From an uncultured Sutterella sp. (GTDB taxonomy: Bacteria > Pseudomonadota > Gammaproteobacteria > Burkholderiales > Burkholderiaceae_F): a stretch of 64,000 bases of DNA. The notes under the pieces were generated by a model, which saw only the letters and a program-made list of their open reading frames with translations, had not been told where the DNA came from and did no database searches. The translations under genes were made by a program, and so were the position numbers. This document shows, in pieces, positions 44,423 through 53,980 of this stretch. Every line of letters begins with the position of its first letter. Position 1 is the first letter of the stretch. The DNA lies in the NCBI GenBank assembly GCA_900545335.1, contig UQYP01000010.1:1-64000 (forward strand). Reading direction: 5' to 3'.

Positions 44423-46465
44423 ATGGCTTCGCAAGTATTGGCACGCAAATGGCGTCCTCATGATTTTGAAAGTGTGGTGGGGCAGGAGCCTGTGGTGCAG
44501 GCTCTTACACACGCGTTAAGAGAAAATCGGCTCCACCATGCTTACTTATTTACCGGCACGCGCGGCGTGGGTAAGACGACACTGTCGAGAATTTTGGCTA
44601 AAAGCCTCAATTGTGTGGGCCCGGACGGCAAGGGCGGCGTGACGGATCATCCGTGCGGCGTTTGTGAAGCCTGCCGTGCAATCGATGAAGGGCGTTTTGT
44701 AGACTACATTGAAATGGACGCCGCGAGTAACCGCTCGGTCGAAGAGATGACGGCGCTTTTGGAGCAAGCGATGTATGCGCCCACCAACGCCCGTTACAAA
44801 GTCTACATGATTGACGAAGTGCATCAGCTCACTTCGCACGCTTTTAACGCCATGTTAAAAACGCTCGAAGAGCCGCCCGAGTACGTCAAATTTATTTTGG
44901 CAACGACTGATCCGCAAAAGGTCCCTGTGACGGTGCTCTCGCGCTGTCTGCAATTTAATCTGAAAAATGTTTCGCCCCAGACGGTCGCAGACCACATGGC
45001 GCACATTTTGAAAGAAGAAAAAATTGAAGCGGAACCCGCCGCCTTAAAGCTTTTGGGCGTGGGAGCCCGAGGCTCGATGAGAGACGGCTTAAGCCTTTTG
45101 GATCAGGCGATTGCTTTTGCGGGCGACAAGCCGATTACGCTTGAGAGCGTACGCGAGATGCTCGGCATGATGGACAGCGACGTGCTCATTAAGCTTTTGG
45201 GGTATCTCGCCGAAGGCAAAGCGCACGAGATGATGCAGGTTGCCGAGCAAATGTCGATGCGAAGCCTTTCATTCAGTCAGGCAATCCGCGATCTTGCCTC
45301 TCTTTTGCACCGCATTGCGCTTGCCCAGTTTGATGCTGCAAGCCTTGCTGCCGATGATATGGATCGGGAAGCCGTTTTGACGCTGGCGCGCACCTTTACG
45401 CCGCAGGAAGTGCAGCTTTATTACCAGATTGCCTTAAATGCCAGAGGCGACATGAATCTTGCGCCCGATGAGTACGCAGGCTTTACGATGGCGCTTTTGA
45501 GAATGCTTGCCTTTAAGCCCGCGGGAAGTGTCACAGTCAAGTTGCCCGAACGCTTTAAGGCTAAAGAAATTGAAACACAACCTGATGCTTCAGGGAATCA
45601 AACCGCTCAAAATGAAGTGACGGCAAAGGCTTCTGAAGTACAGACGCCCGCCGCAGCAGAAAGTGCGCTTGAAAAGAAAGTCGCTCAAACTGTGCAACCT
45701 GCTCCTTGGGAGGATGCTGCGCCGGGGGAGTCTCATCCGGGCAGTGAGTCAAAGACCGCTGCCCAGGATAAAGCTCTTGAGAAAACCCATGAGCCTGCCC
45801 CGCAGCCTAAGCCCGTTGAAGACGAAGAGGATGCGCCTTTTGTAAACGCATATGATGAATATGCTTCGCAGATGGAACCCTCCATTGACGATTACGGCTT
45901 TGAAGAGACTCTGCCTGAGTCAGAACCCCAAGTCGATCAGCAGGATTCTGAGACAAGCTTTGCCGATCGGTATGATTACGCTGAGGACTACGATCAGATT
46001 CCGGACTTCACTGAAGTGGGCAAACTTTGGTACGAAAAGCTTCGCTACACGTATCCTGCGACTTACGCCAAGGACATTTTGGAGCGAAGCGAGTGTGTCT
46101 CAATTGAGGATGATCTGATCACGCTTCGCATTGATCCGCTCTATGAGAATCGGCTCAAAAATAAAAAGGCGATGCTTTTGGTGCAGAGAATTGTCGATCC
46201 GCTCTTCGGTCGCCGCATGAGGTTTAAGTTCGAGTTGGAAACGCCTCGTTCCAGAACGATTTCTCAGGAGCGTGCGCGGCTTAAAAAAGAAGCCCGTCAG
46301 GCCGAAGAGGAAGACAAGCGAAAGAATAAATACATTACGATTACCGATGAGACTGAACGCAAGGCAGCGATTGAGTCGCTAAAGAAAACGCCTTTAGCTA
46401 AAACGGTCATGAGACGCTTTAATGCCCGAATTGATCCCTTATCGGTGAAAAAGAAAGTTTCTTAA
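44423..46465 (+). CDS. dnaX: DNA polymerase III subunits gamma/tau
   Basis: A 680-residue clamp-loader ATPase: Walker A GTRGVGKTT, a four-cysteine zinc module (CVGPDG...CGVCEAC), the DEVHQL box, the sensor TTDPQKVPVTVLSRC and domain III. A low-complexity acidic linker (about residues 375-525) leads to the tau-specific C-terminal domain. I see no A-AAA-AAG slippery site in the right frame, so a separate gamma form is not supported by this evidence. It heads the dnaX-ybaB-recR cluster. Confidence 0.95.
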   Translation: MASQVLARKWRPHDFESVVGQEPVVQALTHALRENRLHHAYLFTGTRGVGKTTLSRILAKSLNCVGPDGKGGVTDHPCGVCEACRAIDEGRFVDYIEMDAASNRSVEEMTALLEQAMYAPTNARYKVYMIDEVHQLTSHAFNAMLKTLEEPPEYVKFILATTDPQKVPVTVLSRCLQFNLKNVSPQTVADHMAHILKEEKIEAEPAALKLLGVGARGSMRDGLSLLDQAIAFAGDKPITLESVREMLGMMDSDVLIKLLGYLAEGKAHEMMQVAEQMSMRSLSFSQAIRDLASLLHRIALAQFDAASLAADDMDREAVLTLARTFTPQEVQLYYQIALNARGDMNLAPDEYAGFTMALLRMLAFKPAGSVTVKLPERFKAKEIETQPDASGNQTAQNEVTAKASEVQTPAAAESALEKKVAQTVQPAPWEDAAPGESHPGSESKTAAQDKALEKTHEPAPQPKPVEDEEDAPFVNAYDEYASQMEPSIDDYGFEETLPESEPQVDQQDSETSFADRYDYAEDYDQIPDFTEVGKLWYEKLRYTYPATYAKDILERSECVSIEDDLITLRIDPLYENRLKNKKAMLLVQRIVDPLFGRRMRFKFELETPRSRTISQERARLKKEARQAEEEDKRKNKYITITDETERKAAIESLKKTPLAKTVMRRFNARIDPLSVKKKVS

Positions 46466-46490
46466 AACCATTTAAACGAAAGGATAAATT

Positions 46491-46808
46491 ATGCGTGGAA
46501 ATATGGGAGCTCTCTTAAAGCAAGCCGCCCGAGTGCAGGAAAACATCAAGCGTTTGCAGCATGAACTCGATCACCTGGAAGTGACGGGGAGCGCCAGCGG
46601 CAACCTCGTTCAGGTGACAATGACCTGTAAGCATGCTTTGAAGTCTGTTAAGGTCGACCCGAGTCTTTTGCAGGAAGACGTGGATATGGTTGAAGATTTG
46701 ATTTTCATGGCCACCAAAGACTGCCTCGATCAGATTGAAAAGATCACCAAAGAAAAGATGGCGGCAGCCACGGCCGGTATGCCCCTGCCTCCGGGCATGT
46801 CGTTTTAA
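46491..46808 (+). CDS. ybaB: YbaB/EbfC nucleoid-associated protein
   Basis: A 105-residue DNA-binding protein with the family pattern MGALLKQAARVQENIKRLQHEL...VTGSASGNLVQVTMTCKHALKSVKVDPSLL. It forms tweezer-shaped dimers on DNA. It lies between dnaX and recR as in most Proteobacteria, with AAAGGA before the ATG. Confidence 0.95.
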   Translation: MRGNMGALLKQAARVQENIKRLQHELDHLEVTGSASGNLVQVTMTCKHALKSVKVDPSLLQEDVDMVEDLIFMATKDCLDQIEKITKEKMAAATAGMPLPPGMSF

Positions 46809-46816
46809 GGACACAG

Positions 46817-47419
46817 ATGATGTCGCTGAGCCCCAGTCTGGACGATTTGGTTGATGCGCTCAAGCGCCTGCCGGGCCTCGGGCCCCGGTCGGCCGGCCGC
46901 ATTGCCGAGGCGCTTTTGTCCGAAAATCGGGCTAGTGCTCTAAAACTCGTTCGGGCTCTTGATCGTGCTGTCAAGACTGTGAAGCACTGTGAACTTTGCA
47001 ACACCCTCACCGATGATGAGGAGTGCGCTATTTGCGCCGATGATAAGCGCGACAGAAGTAAAATCTGCGTCGTCGAAAGTCCGGCAGACCAACGGGTCAT
47101 TGAAGAGACGATGACCTATCGGGGGCTCTATTTTGTGCTCATGGGATTGATTTCACCCGTGAAGGGCATCGGGGCCGAAGAGCTTCACCTCGATAAACTT
47201 TTTGAACGGGTGAAAAGCGATAAAGCCGTGCGTGAGGTGCTGATTGCAACACCTTATACGCCCGAGGGCGATGCGACGGCGCACTTTATTGCGAAGGCGA
47301 TGGCTTCTGCTGCGCCGGAAGTTCGGGTCACAAGACTTGCACGGGGGATTCCTGCCGGAGTCGAACTCGAATTTACCGATGCCAATACGATTGCGGGGGC
47401 GATTTTTGCCCGTCGATAA
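46817..47419 (+). CDS. recR: Recombination mediator RecR
   Basis: A 200-residue protein of the RecFOR pathway that loads RecA at gaps. The helix-hairpin-helix (LPGLGPRSAGRIA), the zinc finger CELCNTLTDDEECAIC, the Toprim domain (VVESPADQRVIEET) and the C-terminal Walker-B-like ARGIPAGVELEFTD are present. It follows ybaB by eight bases. Confidence 0.96.
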   Translation: MMSLSPSLDDLVDALKRLPGLGPRSAGRIAEALLSENRASALKLVRALDRAVKTVKHCELCNTLTDDEECAICADDKRDRSKICVVESPADQRVIEETMTYRGLYFVLMGLISPVKGIGAEELHLDKLFERVKSDKAVREVLIATPYTPEGDATAHFIAKAMASAAPEVRVTRLARGIPAGVELEFTDANTIAGAIFARR

Positions 47420-47433
47420 GTAGGACAAGCGTT

Positions 47434-48027
47434 ATGTCGAAAGAACACGTTAAAGCGGCGCTTTTAGAAGCGCGTGATGCACTCGAAGCATTAATTGCCG
47501 CTGATGAAACCCAAGAGGCGATTGTTGAGGCTTCTGAACTCATGATTGAAGCGATTCAGAGCGGTCACAAAATATTATCGTGCGGCAACGGCGGCTCTCT
47601 TTGCGACTCGATGCATTTTGCTGAAGAAATGACCGGGCGCTTCAGAAGTGATCGGCCGGGCTATGCTGCAATTGCGATAGCAGACGCTTCGCACATGAGC
47701 TGTGTCGGTAATGATTACGGTTATCGGGATGTGTTTTCTCGTTACGTGCGGGCAGTGGGGCAGCCCGGAGATGTCCTTTTAGCGATTACCACTTCGGGAA
47801 CGAGCGGCAACGTCATTGATGCGGTGGATGCCGCGCACGAAAAAGGCATGAAGGTTGTGGGCTTAACTGGCAAGTTTGAAAGCCCTCTTGCGCAAAAAGC
47901 CGATGTGGCGATCGTGACACCGGCAGGCCGCTGGGCCGATCGAGTGCAGGAACTTCATATCAAAACGATCCATATCCTGATCGAATTGGTCGAGCGGACA
48001 CTTGCACCTCAAAACTATAAAGACTGA
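47434..48027 (+). CDS. gmhA: Phosphoheptose isomerase (SIS domain)
   Basis: A 197-residue SIS-fold isomerase that converts sedoheptulose 7-phosphate to D-glycero-D-manno-heptose 7-phosphate for the LPS inner core. Motifs CGNGGSLCDSMHFAEEMTGRF and ITTSGTSGNVIDAV are typical. DiaA, a replication protein of the same fold, is an alternative; GmhA is favoured by the catalytic Glu in AEEMTGRF and His in QELHIKTIH. It follows recR by 14 bases. Confidence 0.87.
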   Translation: MSKEHVKAALLEARDALEALIAADETQEAIVEASELMIEAIQSGHKILSCGNGGSLCDSMHFAEEMTGRFRSDRPGYAAIAIADASHMSCVGNDYGYRDVFSRYVRAVGQPGDVLLAITTSGTSGNVIDAVDAAHEKGMKVVGLTGKFESPLAQKADVAIVTPAGRWADRVQELHIKTIHILIELVERTLAPQNYKD

Positions 48028-48082
48028 AACCATTAGAACGACCACCGGTCGGAGAACATTGATCGGTGGTGTTGCTCTCATT

Positions 48083-49030
48083 TCAAAGCAAAGTTGTAAT
48101 AACTACAATCCAACAGGGAATAGTCACAATTGCCGCTAAAGTGTGAGCAGTAGTGATCCCTGCCACAAGGGGGGCATTGCCCCTCATACTGGCCGTCATG
48201 ACGTAGCAGGACTGTGCGGTGGGCAGCATTGCAAAAATCATCAATGCTCCCGATGCAGCCGGGGCCAAATCAAAAATTAGACAGAAAAGCAGGGCTACCG
48301 CAGGAGTGGCAACGAGGCGTTCCACGGTATTGGCTGTTATGAGTTTCCATTCGGATTTAACGTCCCCGAGTCTTAAACCGGCACCGATGCATAAAAGACC
48401 CATAGCCAGGGAGGCGTTGCCTAAAGACTTGAAAAACGTCATGGCAACGGCGGGTACTTCAATGGAACCCAGATTAACGATTAACCCCAATGTTGTGGCG
48501 ATGATCAGGGGGTTCGTGACAATCGCTTTGAGGGTTTTAGCCAAAACATTGCTTTTGCCCTCGGTTTTTTCCTGCTGCGCGACTGCACTTGCCAAGGCTG
48601 CTACGGCTATGGAATTGCTGATCGGGACCCAGAAAGCAATCAATAGCGACATCAAAGCCAGTCCTTCCTGACCGAAGAGGCGGGAAACGAGCGCAAATCC
48701 CACATAAGTATTGAAGCGGAAACCGCAATGAAAAGCTGAAGCATGAGTGACCGCGTCGCCCTTAATGAAGTAGCGAATGGAGTACGACATGAAAACAGCG
48801 CACATCATGGCGCTGATGGCAACAATAAGATAGAGCCCCGCTTCATCGAGCGTCAGGTTTGATGTGGCCACTGATGTAAAAAGCAGCGGCGGGAAAAGTA
48901 CATAGAAGACAATTTTTTCAGCGCCCTTCCAGAATGTCGGGTTAAAGACACCGTCATGGAAGAACTTCATCAAAAGAAAACCCACCAGTATCACGAGAAA
49001 ATCAGGCAGGATGAGTAAAACGCTGAGCAT
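48083..49030 (-). CDS. AEC-family transporter
   Basis: A 315-residue membrane protein of the auxin efflux carrier family with about ten hydrophobic segments in two halves. Features are FVLYFPPLLFTSVATSNL-like early segments and the late MILPTAQSCYVMTASMRGN-like region (here MLPTAQSCYVMTASMRGNAPLVAG). Bacterial members carry malate, malonate or other organic acids. It is divergent from a LysR regulator that probably controls it. Confidence 0.82.
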   Translation of the reverse strand: MLSVLLILPDFLVILVGFLLMKFFHDGVFNPTFWKGAEKIVFYVLFPPLLFTSVATSNLTLDEAGLYLIVAISAMMCAVFMSYSIRYFIKGDAVTHASAFHCGFRFNTYVGFALVSRLFGQEGLALMSLLIAFWVPISNSIAVAALASAVAQQEKTEGKSNVLAKTLKAIVTNPLIIATTLGLIVNLGSIEVPAVAMTFFKSLGNASLAMGLLCIGAGLRLGDVKSEWKLITANTVERLVATPAVALLFCLIFDLAPAASGALMIFAMLPTAQSCYVMTASMRGNAPLVAGITTAHTLAAIVTIPCWIVVITTLL

Positions 49031-49135
49031 GGCTAATTCGTCGTTAAGTTCATTGATGCAGTCAGTATAAAATCTTCACTAAAATAAGAAAAGCGAATAT
49101 TTCTCCTATTAATTATTCTGAACTCGCATACATAT

Positions 49136-50014
49136 ATGGACATCAGTAAGTATCGGGCTTTTCTGACTACCGTTGAATGCGGCAGTTTCACAGAGGCCGC
49201 CAAGCGTCTTTTCTATACACAGTCGGCTGTAAGCCGTATGGTGGCCGACCTTGAAAATCAGTGGGGCGTGGCGCTTTTAAGCCGAAAAAAGACGGGCCTC
49301 ACGTTAACGACGGCTGGCGCTGCACTGTTGCCTTTCATTCGGCAAATCTGCAGCGACGAGATGCGGCTAAACGGTGTCCTGCAGGATATGACGGGGCTTA
49401 AAAGCGGGGTCGTTCGTTTGGGAACGGTGACGGCAGTGGCCAATGAGTGGCTACCCGTTGTGCTGAAAAAATTAATGCAGGAAGTCCCCGGGATTGAATA
49501 CGAAATCTTAATCGGAAACGGTGATGTGATTGCCGATTGGCTCAAAGAGGATCGCATTGATGTCGGTATCTTTGTGCCCAAAAATACGGAACATCTCAAG
49601 GCAGAGCTATTGCATCTGGATGAATTCAAAGTCATTTTTCCCAAAGGTCACGAACTGGCCGGATACGAAAAAGTTCCTTTAACGGCGCTTAAAAACTATC
49701 CGTATATTCTGCATGGGGCGAGTTGGTGTAAAGCGTTGGAAGAACAATTAGAGAAAAATCAGCAGAGAATTCCTGTTCGGTACACGACTGTTGGCGCCAC
49801 TTCTATCGTGAACCTCGTCCGTGCCGGAATCGGCGTGAGCATTTTGCCTGAACTTCTCTTAGAAAATGACAAATTCAAAGTTGAAAGCCGTCCGTTGGAT
49901 CCGCCTTTGAGTAGAAAACTCTTTCTTGTCACCCATGGCACGCCTACCATGCCGGCCGTGAAAGCCTTTGTTCAAAGGCTGCCGGCACTCATTAAGGCAG
50001 AACGTCAGATCTGA
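49136..50014 (+). CDS. LysR-family regulator of the AEC gene
   Basis: A 292-residue LysR protein: residues about 3-62 hold the winged helix (YRAFLTTVECGSFTEAAKRLFYTQSAVSRMVADLENQWGVALLSRKK), followed by the effector domain with the RLGTVTAVANEWLPVVLKKL lobe. It is transcribed divergently from the AEC carrier across about 105 bases, the usual layout for a LysR regulator and its target. The effector is unknown. Confidence 0.88.
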   Translation: MDISKYRAFLTTVECGSFTEAAKRLFYTQSAVSRMVADLENQWGVALLSRKKTGLTLTTAGAALLPFIRQICSDEMRLNGVLQDMTGLKSGVVRLGTVTAVANEWLPVVLKKLMQEVPGIEYEILIGNGDVIADWLKEDRIDVGIFVPKNTEHLKAELLHLDEFKVIFPKGHELAGYEKVPLTALKNYPYILHGASWCKALEEQLEKNQQRIPVRYTTVGATSIVNLVRAGIGVSILPELLLENDKFKVESRPLDPPLSRKLFLVTHGTPTMPAVKAFVQRLPALIKAERQI

Positions 50015-50162
50015 AAAGCATCCGTAACAGAGCATGATTTGTAACGGCTTTTTAACACCGTTTTGCGGTAGAATTAGCACCGATAAAAACGATGGCCTGG
50101 GCTTAACTCTGTAAGGCTCGGGCTTCTTTGTTACCTATTGAGTGTGAAAAGAGAAAAATACT

Positions 50163-50636
50163 ATGGCGATTCCCATTACTGTACGTGGTGCCGAATTGTT
50201 AAAGGCTGAATTAAAGCGTTTGAAGAGCGTGGAGCGTCCTGCGGTCGTTCAGGCTATTAAAGAAGCCCGTGAAAAGGGTGACTTGTCTGAAAACGCCGAG
50301 TACGACGCCGCAAAAGAACTTCAGGGTCATATTGAAGGCCGTATTGCCGAACTTGAAGGCAAACTTTCGTCCCTGCAGGTGATCGATCCCAAGGAACTCG
50401 ATGCCGGCGGCCGTATTGTGTTTGGTGCAACGGTGGAATTGGAAAACCAAGACACGGGCGAAGTGGTGACCTATCAGATTGTGGGTGATGATGAAGGGGA
50501 CATCAAGCGCAACTTGGTTTCGATTTCAAGCCCCATCGCGCGCGCCCTGATCGGTAAGTTTGAAGGTGACGAAACGATCGTGCACGCCCCGGGCGGCGAT
50601 CGTGCTTACGATATTTTGACCGTTAAGTACATCTAA
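50163..50636 (+). CDS. greA: Transcription elongation factor GreA
   Basis: A 157-residue factor that rescues backtracked RNA polymerase by stimulating transcript cleavage. The coiled coil has the tip acidic pair in EKGDLSENAEYDAAKE, and the C-terminal FKBP-like domain ends SISSPIARALIGKFEGDE. It appears monocistronic, with a 150-base leader. Confidence 0.96.
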   Translation: MAIPITVRGAELLKAELKRLKSVERPAVVQAIKEAREKGDLSENAEYDAAKELQGHIEGRIAELEGKLSSLQVIDPKELDAGGRIVFGATVELENQDTGEVVTYQIVGDDEGDIKRNLVSISSPIARALIGKFEGDETIVHAPGGDRAYDILTVKYI

Positions 50637-50678
50637 AAAGTCGGTGTACTAAAAAGAGCCTTTCGGGGCTCAATGAAA

Positions 50679-50705
50679 AAGGCTCGGCTGCCGATGCCGA
50701 GCCTT
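50679..50705. terminator. Terminator between greA and yhbY
   Basis: AAGGCTCGGC (50679-50688) pairs perfectly with GCCGAGCCTT (50696-50705). The T-run is on the minus-strand exit, so it mainly serves yhbY. A smaller GAGCC/GGCTC hairpin at about 50656-50671 may serve greA. Confidence 0.8.
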
Positions 50706-50712
50706 CGTTGGT

Positions 50713-51135
50713 TTAAAGATTGGCAAAAGCTTTTTTCGTCGTGCGGCCTTTGGCATGAGCACGAGTTTTGCGGTGAGCGGTGGGGCCGCCCCGCATGCCG
50801 CGGCGGGCTTCAGCCATCTTACGGCGTCTGGCGCGTTCGGCTTCTTCTTTTTGTTTTTCGGGGTTCGGGCGCCACAAAACAAGAAGTTTGCCGATCATTT
50901 GGATGCGAGCGGCATTTAATCGATCCGCCACTTCGGCGTAAATTGCTTCGCGTTCTTCGCGTTCATCGCTCGGAACTCGAATTTTGATTAATTCATGCGC
51001 CAAAAGCGCACGGTCAATTTCTTTTAACACCGCCTCCGTTAAGCCATTGGCGCCCAAAAGCACCACGGGATCGAGTCCATGGGCTTCGCCACGCAGAGCA
51101 AGACGGGTGTCGCGGTCAAGTAGAAGTTCAGCCAT
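50713..51135 (-). CDS. yhbY: YhbY-family RNA-binding protein (CRM domain)
   Basis: A 140-residue protein. Residues about 1-95 are a CRS1-YhbY/CRM domain (LALRGEAHGLDPVVLLGANGLTEAVLKEIDRALLAHELIKIRV), which binds the large ribosomal subunit precursor. The tail is strongly basic. The start at 51135 (MAELLLD) is chosen because the upstream in-frame part has no family likeness and overlaps rlmE. It is divergent from rlmE-ftsH, as in many Proteobacteria. Confidence 0.88.
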   Translation of the reverse strand: MAELLLDRDTRLALRGEAHGLDPVVLLGANGLTEAVLKEIDRALLAHELIKIRVPSDEREEREAIYAEVADRLNAARIQMIGKLLVLWRPNPEKQKEEAERARRRKMAEARRGMRGGPTAHRKTRAHAKGRTTKKAFANL

Positions 51136-51192
51136 AATACGGTATTGAGCAAATAACAAGTTTTTAAAATCGGTGAATTTTATAAGAAAATC

Positions 51193-51843
51193 ATGCCTGT
51201 AGCAACAAAAAAACTGCGATCCAACCGAGCTTGGATTGAGCGTCACATCAATGACCCGTTCGTGAAGCGTTCTCGCCAGGAAGGTTATCGTGCGCGCTCG
51301 GTCTATAAGCTTATTGAGCTCAACGAAAAAGAAAAACTGATCCGCCCGGGAATGTGTGTGGTGGATTTGGGAGCCGCTCCGGGCAGCTGGACTCAGGTTG
51401 TTCGGGAAAAATTGGCCGGTAAAGACGGTGAAGTGCGGGGCACGATCATTGCCATGGATATTTTGCCCATGGATCCCATTGACGGCGTGACGTTTTTGCA
51501 GGGTGACTTCAGAGAGCAGGAAGTGGCCGATAAACTCACCGAGATTATCGGTGACAAACAGGTCGATCTGGTGCTCTCCGATATGGCGCCCAATTTATCG
51601 GGGATCGCTGCGGCTGACGCTGCCAGGTGTCTGCTTTTAAATGAACTGGCGCTGGAATTTTGTCTTGAGCACCTTAAAGACAACGGCGTATTTGTCACCA
51701 AGGTCTTTCAGGGAAGCGGTTTTTCACAGTATGTGGAGACATTGAAAAAGCATTTTAAGACGGTGCTTACGCGCAAACCTGAAGCGAGCCGCGACACCTC
51801 TGCCGAGGTTTACATGGTGGCGAAACACATCAAAAAGCGCTGA
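51193..51843 (+). CDS. rlmE: 23S rRNA 2'-O-ribose methyltransferase (U2552)
   Basis: A 216-residue FtsJ/RrmJ enzyme. The SAM-binding motif VVDLGAAPGSWTQV and the catalytic K-D-K-E residues (Lys in YKLIEL, Asp in LSDMAPNLSG, Lys in VTKVFQGSGF, and a late Glu) are present. It acts on the large ribosomal subunit. It lies upstream of ftsH, the usual pair. Confidence 0.95.
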   Translation: MPVATKKLRSNRAWIERHINDPFVKRSRQEGYRARSVYKLIELNEKEKLIRPGMCVVDLGAAPGSWTQVVREKLAGKDGEVRGTIIAMDILPMDPIDGVTFLQGDFREQEVADKLTEIIGDKQVDLVLSDMAPNLSGIAAADAARCLLLNELALEFCLEHLKDNGVFVTKVFQGSGFSQYVETLKKHFKTVLTRKPEASRDTSAEVYMVAKHIKKR

Positions 51844-51969
51844 TTGCAAAAATTCTTGTAAAAAGGCGCAAAAAAGATTTGCAAGTCAAGTAATTATCGG
51901 TATTCTTAACAATCCGGATAGAGATGTGGCAGCTTGAGTCTGTCAAAAGAAGGCGAAGGAGCCTGAAAA

Positions 51970-53901
51970 TTGAATAGAAATTTCTTTAATCGTATTGGTG
52001 TTTGGATTATTTTAGCGCTGGTGTTTTTCACGCTCTTCAGACAGTTTGAGCCTGATACAACGCCTGCGGCTACTTCGACGAGCTACACGCAGTTCATGGA
52101 CGACGCCAAGGCGGGCAAAGTGGCCCGTGTCGATATTAAGGGTCGCGAAATTACGGTAACGCCCGTTGAAGGTCAGAAGTATGTGATTACGAGTCCCGGC
52201 GACTTGTGGATGGTCGATGACCTCAGAAAGTCCGGCGTGCAGGTTTACGGTACGCCTGAAGAAGAACCGTCTTTCTGGATGACGGTGTTGATTTCCTGGT
52301 TCCCGATGTTGCTTTTGATTGGCGTGTGGGTGTTTTTCATGCGCCAGATGCAAGGCGGTGGAAAGGGCGGAGCTTTCAGTTTCGGTAAGAGCAAGGCGAG
52401 AAAACTCGATACCTCCAATAACAAGGTCACGTTTGCCGATGTGGCAGGCTGTGATGAAGCCAAAGAAGAAGTGCAGGAAGTGGTGGACTTTTTGCGCGAT
52501 CCTTCAAAGTTTCAGCGTTTAGGCGGCCGCATCCCGCGCGGCATTTTGCTTGTGGGTAGCCCCGGTACCGGTAAGACACTTTTAGCCAAAGCCATTGCAG
52601 GCGAAGCCAAGGTACCGTTTTTCTCCATTTCCGGTTCTGACTTTGTGGAAATGTTTGTGGGTGTGGGTGCCGCACGCGTGCGTGACATGTTTGAAAACGC
52701 CAAGAAAAACGCCCCGTGCATTATCTTCATTGATGAAATTGATGCCGTGGGTCGTCAGCGCGGGGCCGGTCTCGGCGGCGGCAACGACGAACGCGAACAG
52801 ACGTTAAACCAAATGCTCGTTGAAATGGACGGCTTTGAAACGGGTACGAACGTTATTGTGATTGCTGCTACGAACCGCCCCGACGTGTTGGACCCCGCAC
52901 TTTTGCGTCCGGGCCGCTTTGACCGCCAGGTGGTAGTGCCGTTGCCTGATGTGCGCGGCCGTGAACAGATTCTTAACGTTCACATCAAGAAAGTGCCTGT
53001 GGGGCGCGATGTGGACCCCGAGGTGATTGCCCGCGGTACGCCCGGCATGAGCGGCGCAGACTTGGCTAACTTAGTAAACGAAGCGGCTCTTTTTGCAGCA
53101 AGACGTGATGCCAAGGTCGTCGAAATGGTGGACTTTGAGCAGGCTAAGGATAAGATTCTGATGGGCGCTGAACGCCGCAGCATGGTGATGAGCGAGGATG
53201 AAAAACGCACTACGGCTTATCACGAATCTGGTCACGCAGTCGTTGCCTGGATGCTGCCTAAGAGCGATCCTCTGCACAAGGTAACGATCGTTCCGCGCGG
53301 ACGCGCCTTGGGTGTGACGATGCAGCTGCCTGAAAAAGACCGCTTTAATTATGACGATGTGTATCTCACGTCCCGTCTGGCGATTATGTTCGGCGGCCGT
53401 GCGGCCGAAGAGGTGTTCCTCAATCAAAAGACAACGGGTGCCTCCAACGACTTTGAGCGCGCCACGCAAATGGCTCGCGATATGGTGACGCGCTACGGCA
53501 TGAGTGAAGCCTTGGGTGTGATGGTTTACGCCGAAAACGAAGGTGAAGTGTTCCTCGGTCGCTCGGTTACCCGCACGACGCACGTTTCTGAAGCGACGAT
53601 GCAAAAGATTGACGCTGAAGTACGCCGCCTTCTGGAAGAACAGTATGCTCGTGCCTGCGACATTCTGAAGGCAAACCGTGAACGAGTTGAGATCATGGTG
53701 CAGTGCCTCATGAAGTGGGAAACGCTCGACGAAGACCAGATTGCCGATATTATGGAAGGCCGCGAAGTCAGGCCGCCCAAACCCGGTGCGTCAGCTAAAG
53801 CCGATGCCGAGCGCCGTGCGCAGGCTGAGGTTAAACCTGTTGAGAACACCACTTCACAGGACAATGATTCACAAAAGCCCGATCAACAATCGGGAGAATA
53901 A
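51970..53901 (+). CDS. ftsH: ATP-dependent zinc metalloprotease FtsH
   Basis: A 643-residue membrane AAA+ protease that degrades unassembled membrane proteins and regulators such as LpxC. Two TM segments flank a periplasmic domain (residues about 30-100). The AAA motifs are GSPGTGKT and IIFIDEIDAVG with the SRH region, and the zinc site is HESGH. The start is TTG at 51970, with AAGGAG upstream; there is no better ATG nearby. The C-terminal tail is low in complexity. Confidence 0.96.
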   Translation: MNRNFFNRIGVWIILALVFFTLFRQFEPDTTPAATSTSYTQFMDDAKAGKVARVDIKGREITVTPVEGQKYVITSPGDLWMVDDLRKSGVQVYGTPEEEPSFWMTVLISWFPMLLLIGVWVFFMRQMQGGGKGGAFSFGKSKARKLDTSNNKVTFADVAGCDEAKEEVQEVVDFLRDPSKFQRLGGRIPRGILLVGSPGTGKTLLAKAIAGEAKVPFFSISGSDFVEMFVGVGAARVRDMFENAKKNAPCIIFIDEIDAVGRQRGAGLGGGNDEREQTLNQMLVEMDGFETGTNVIVIAATNRPDVLDPALLRPGRFDRQVVVPLPDVRGREQILNVHIKKVPVGRDVDPEVIARGTPGMSGADLANLVNEAALFAARRDAKVVEMVDFEQAKDKILMGAERRSMVMSEDEKRTTAYHESGHAVVAWMLPKSDPLHKVTIVPRGRALGVTMQLPEKDRFNYDDVYLTSRLAIMFGGRAAEEVFLNQKTTGASNDFERATQMARDMVTRYGMSEALGVMVYAENEGEVFLGRSVTRTTHVSEATMQKIDAEVRRLLEEQYARACDILKANRERVEIMVQCLMKWETLDEDQIADIMEGREVRPPKPGASAKADAERRAQAEVKPVENTTSQDNDSQKPDQQSGE

Positions 53902-53980
53902 CTTTTAAACTGAACACACAGGGCCGGGAACATCATTCTCGGCTTTGTTATTTCTGATCAGGGAAAGGCGTATTAAGACT

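Noticed and set aside
46283..46289. DnaX programmed frameshift heptamer
   Set aside because: A6G is present, but the codons read AAA AAA G, not A AAA AAG, and it lies near the C-terminus, too late to make gamma.
48041..48070. Terminator between gmhA and the AEC gene
   Set aside because: ACCACCG/CGGTGGT can pair, but the loop is long and no T-run follows.
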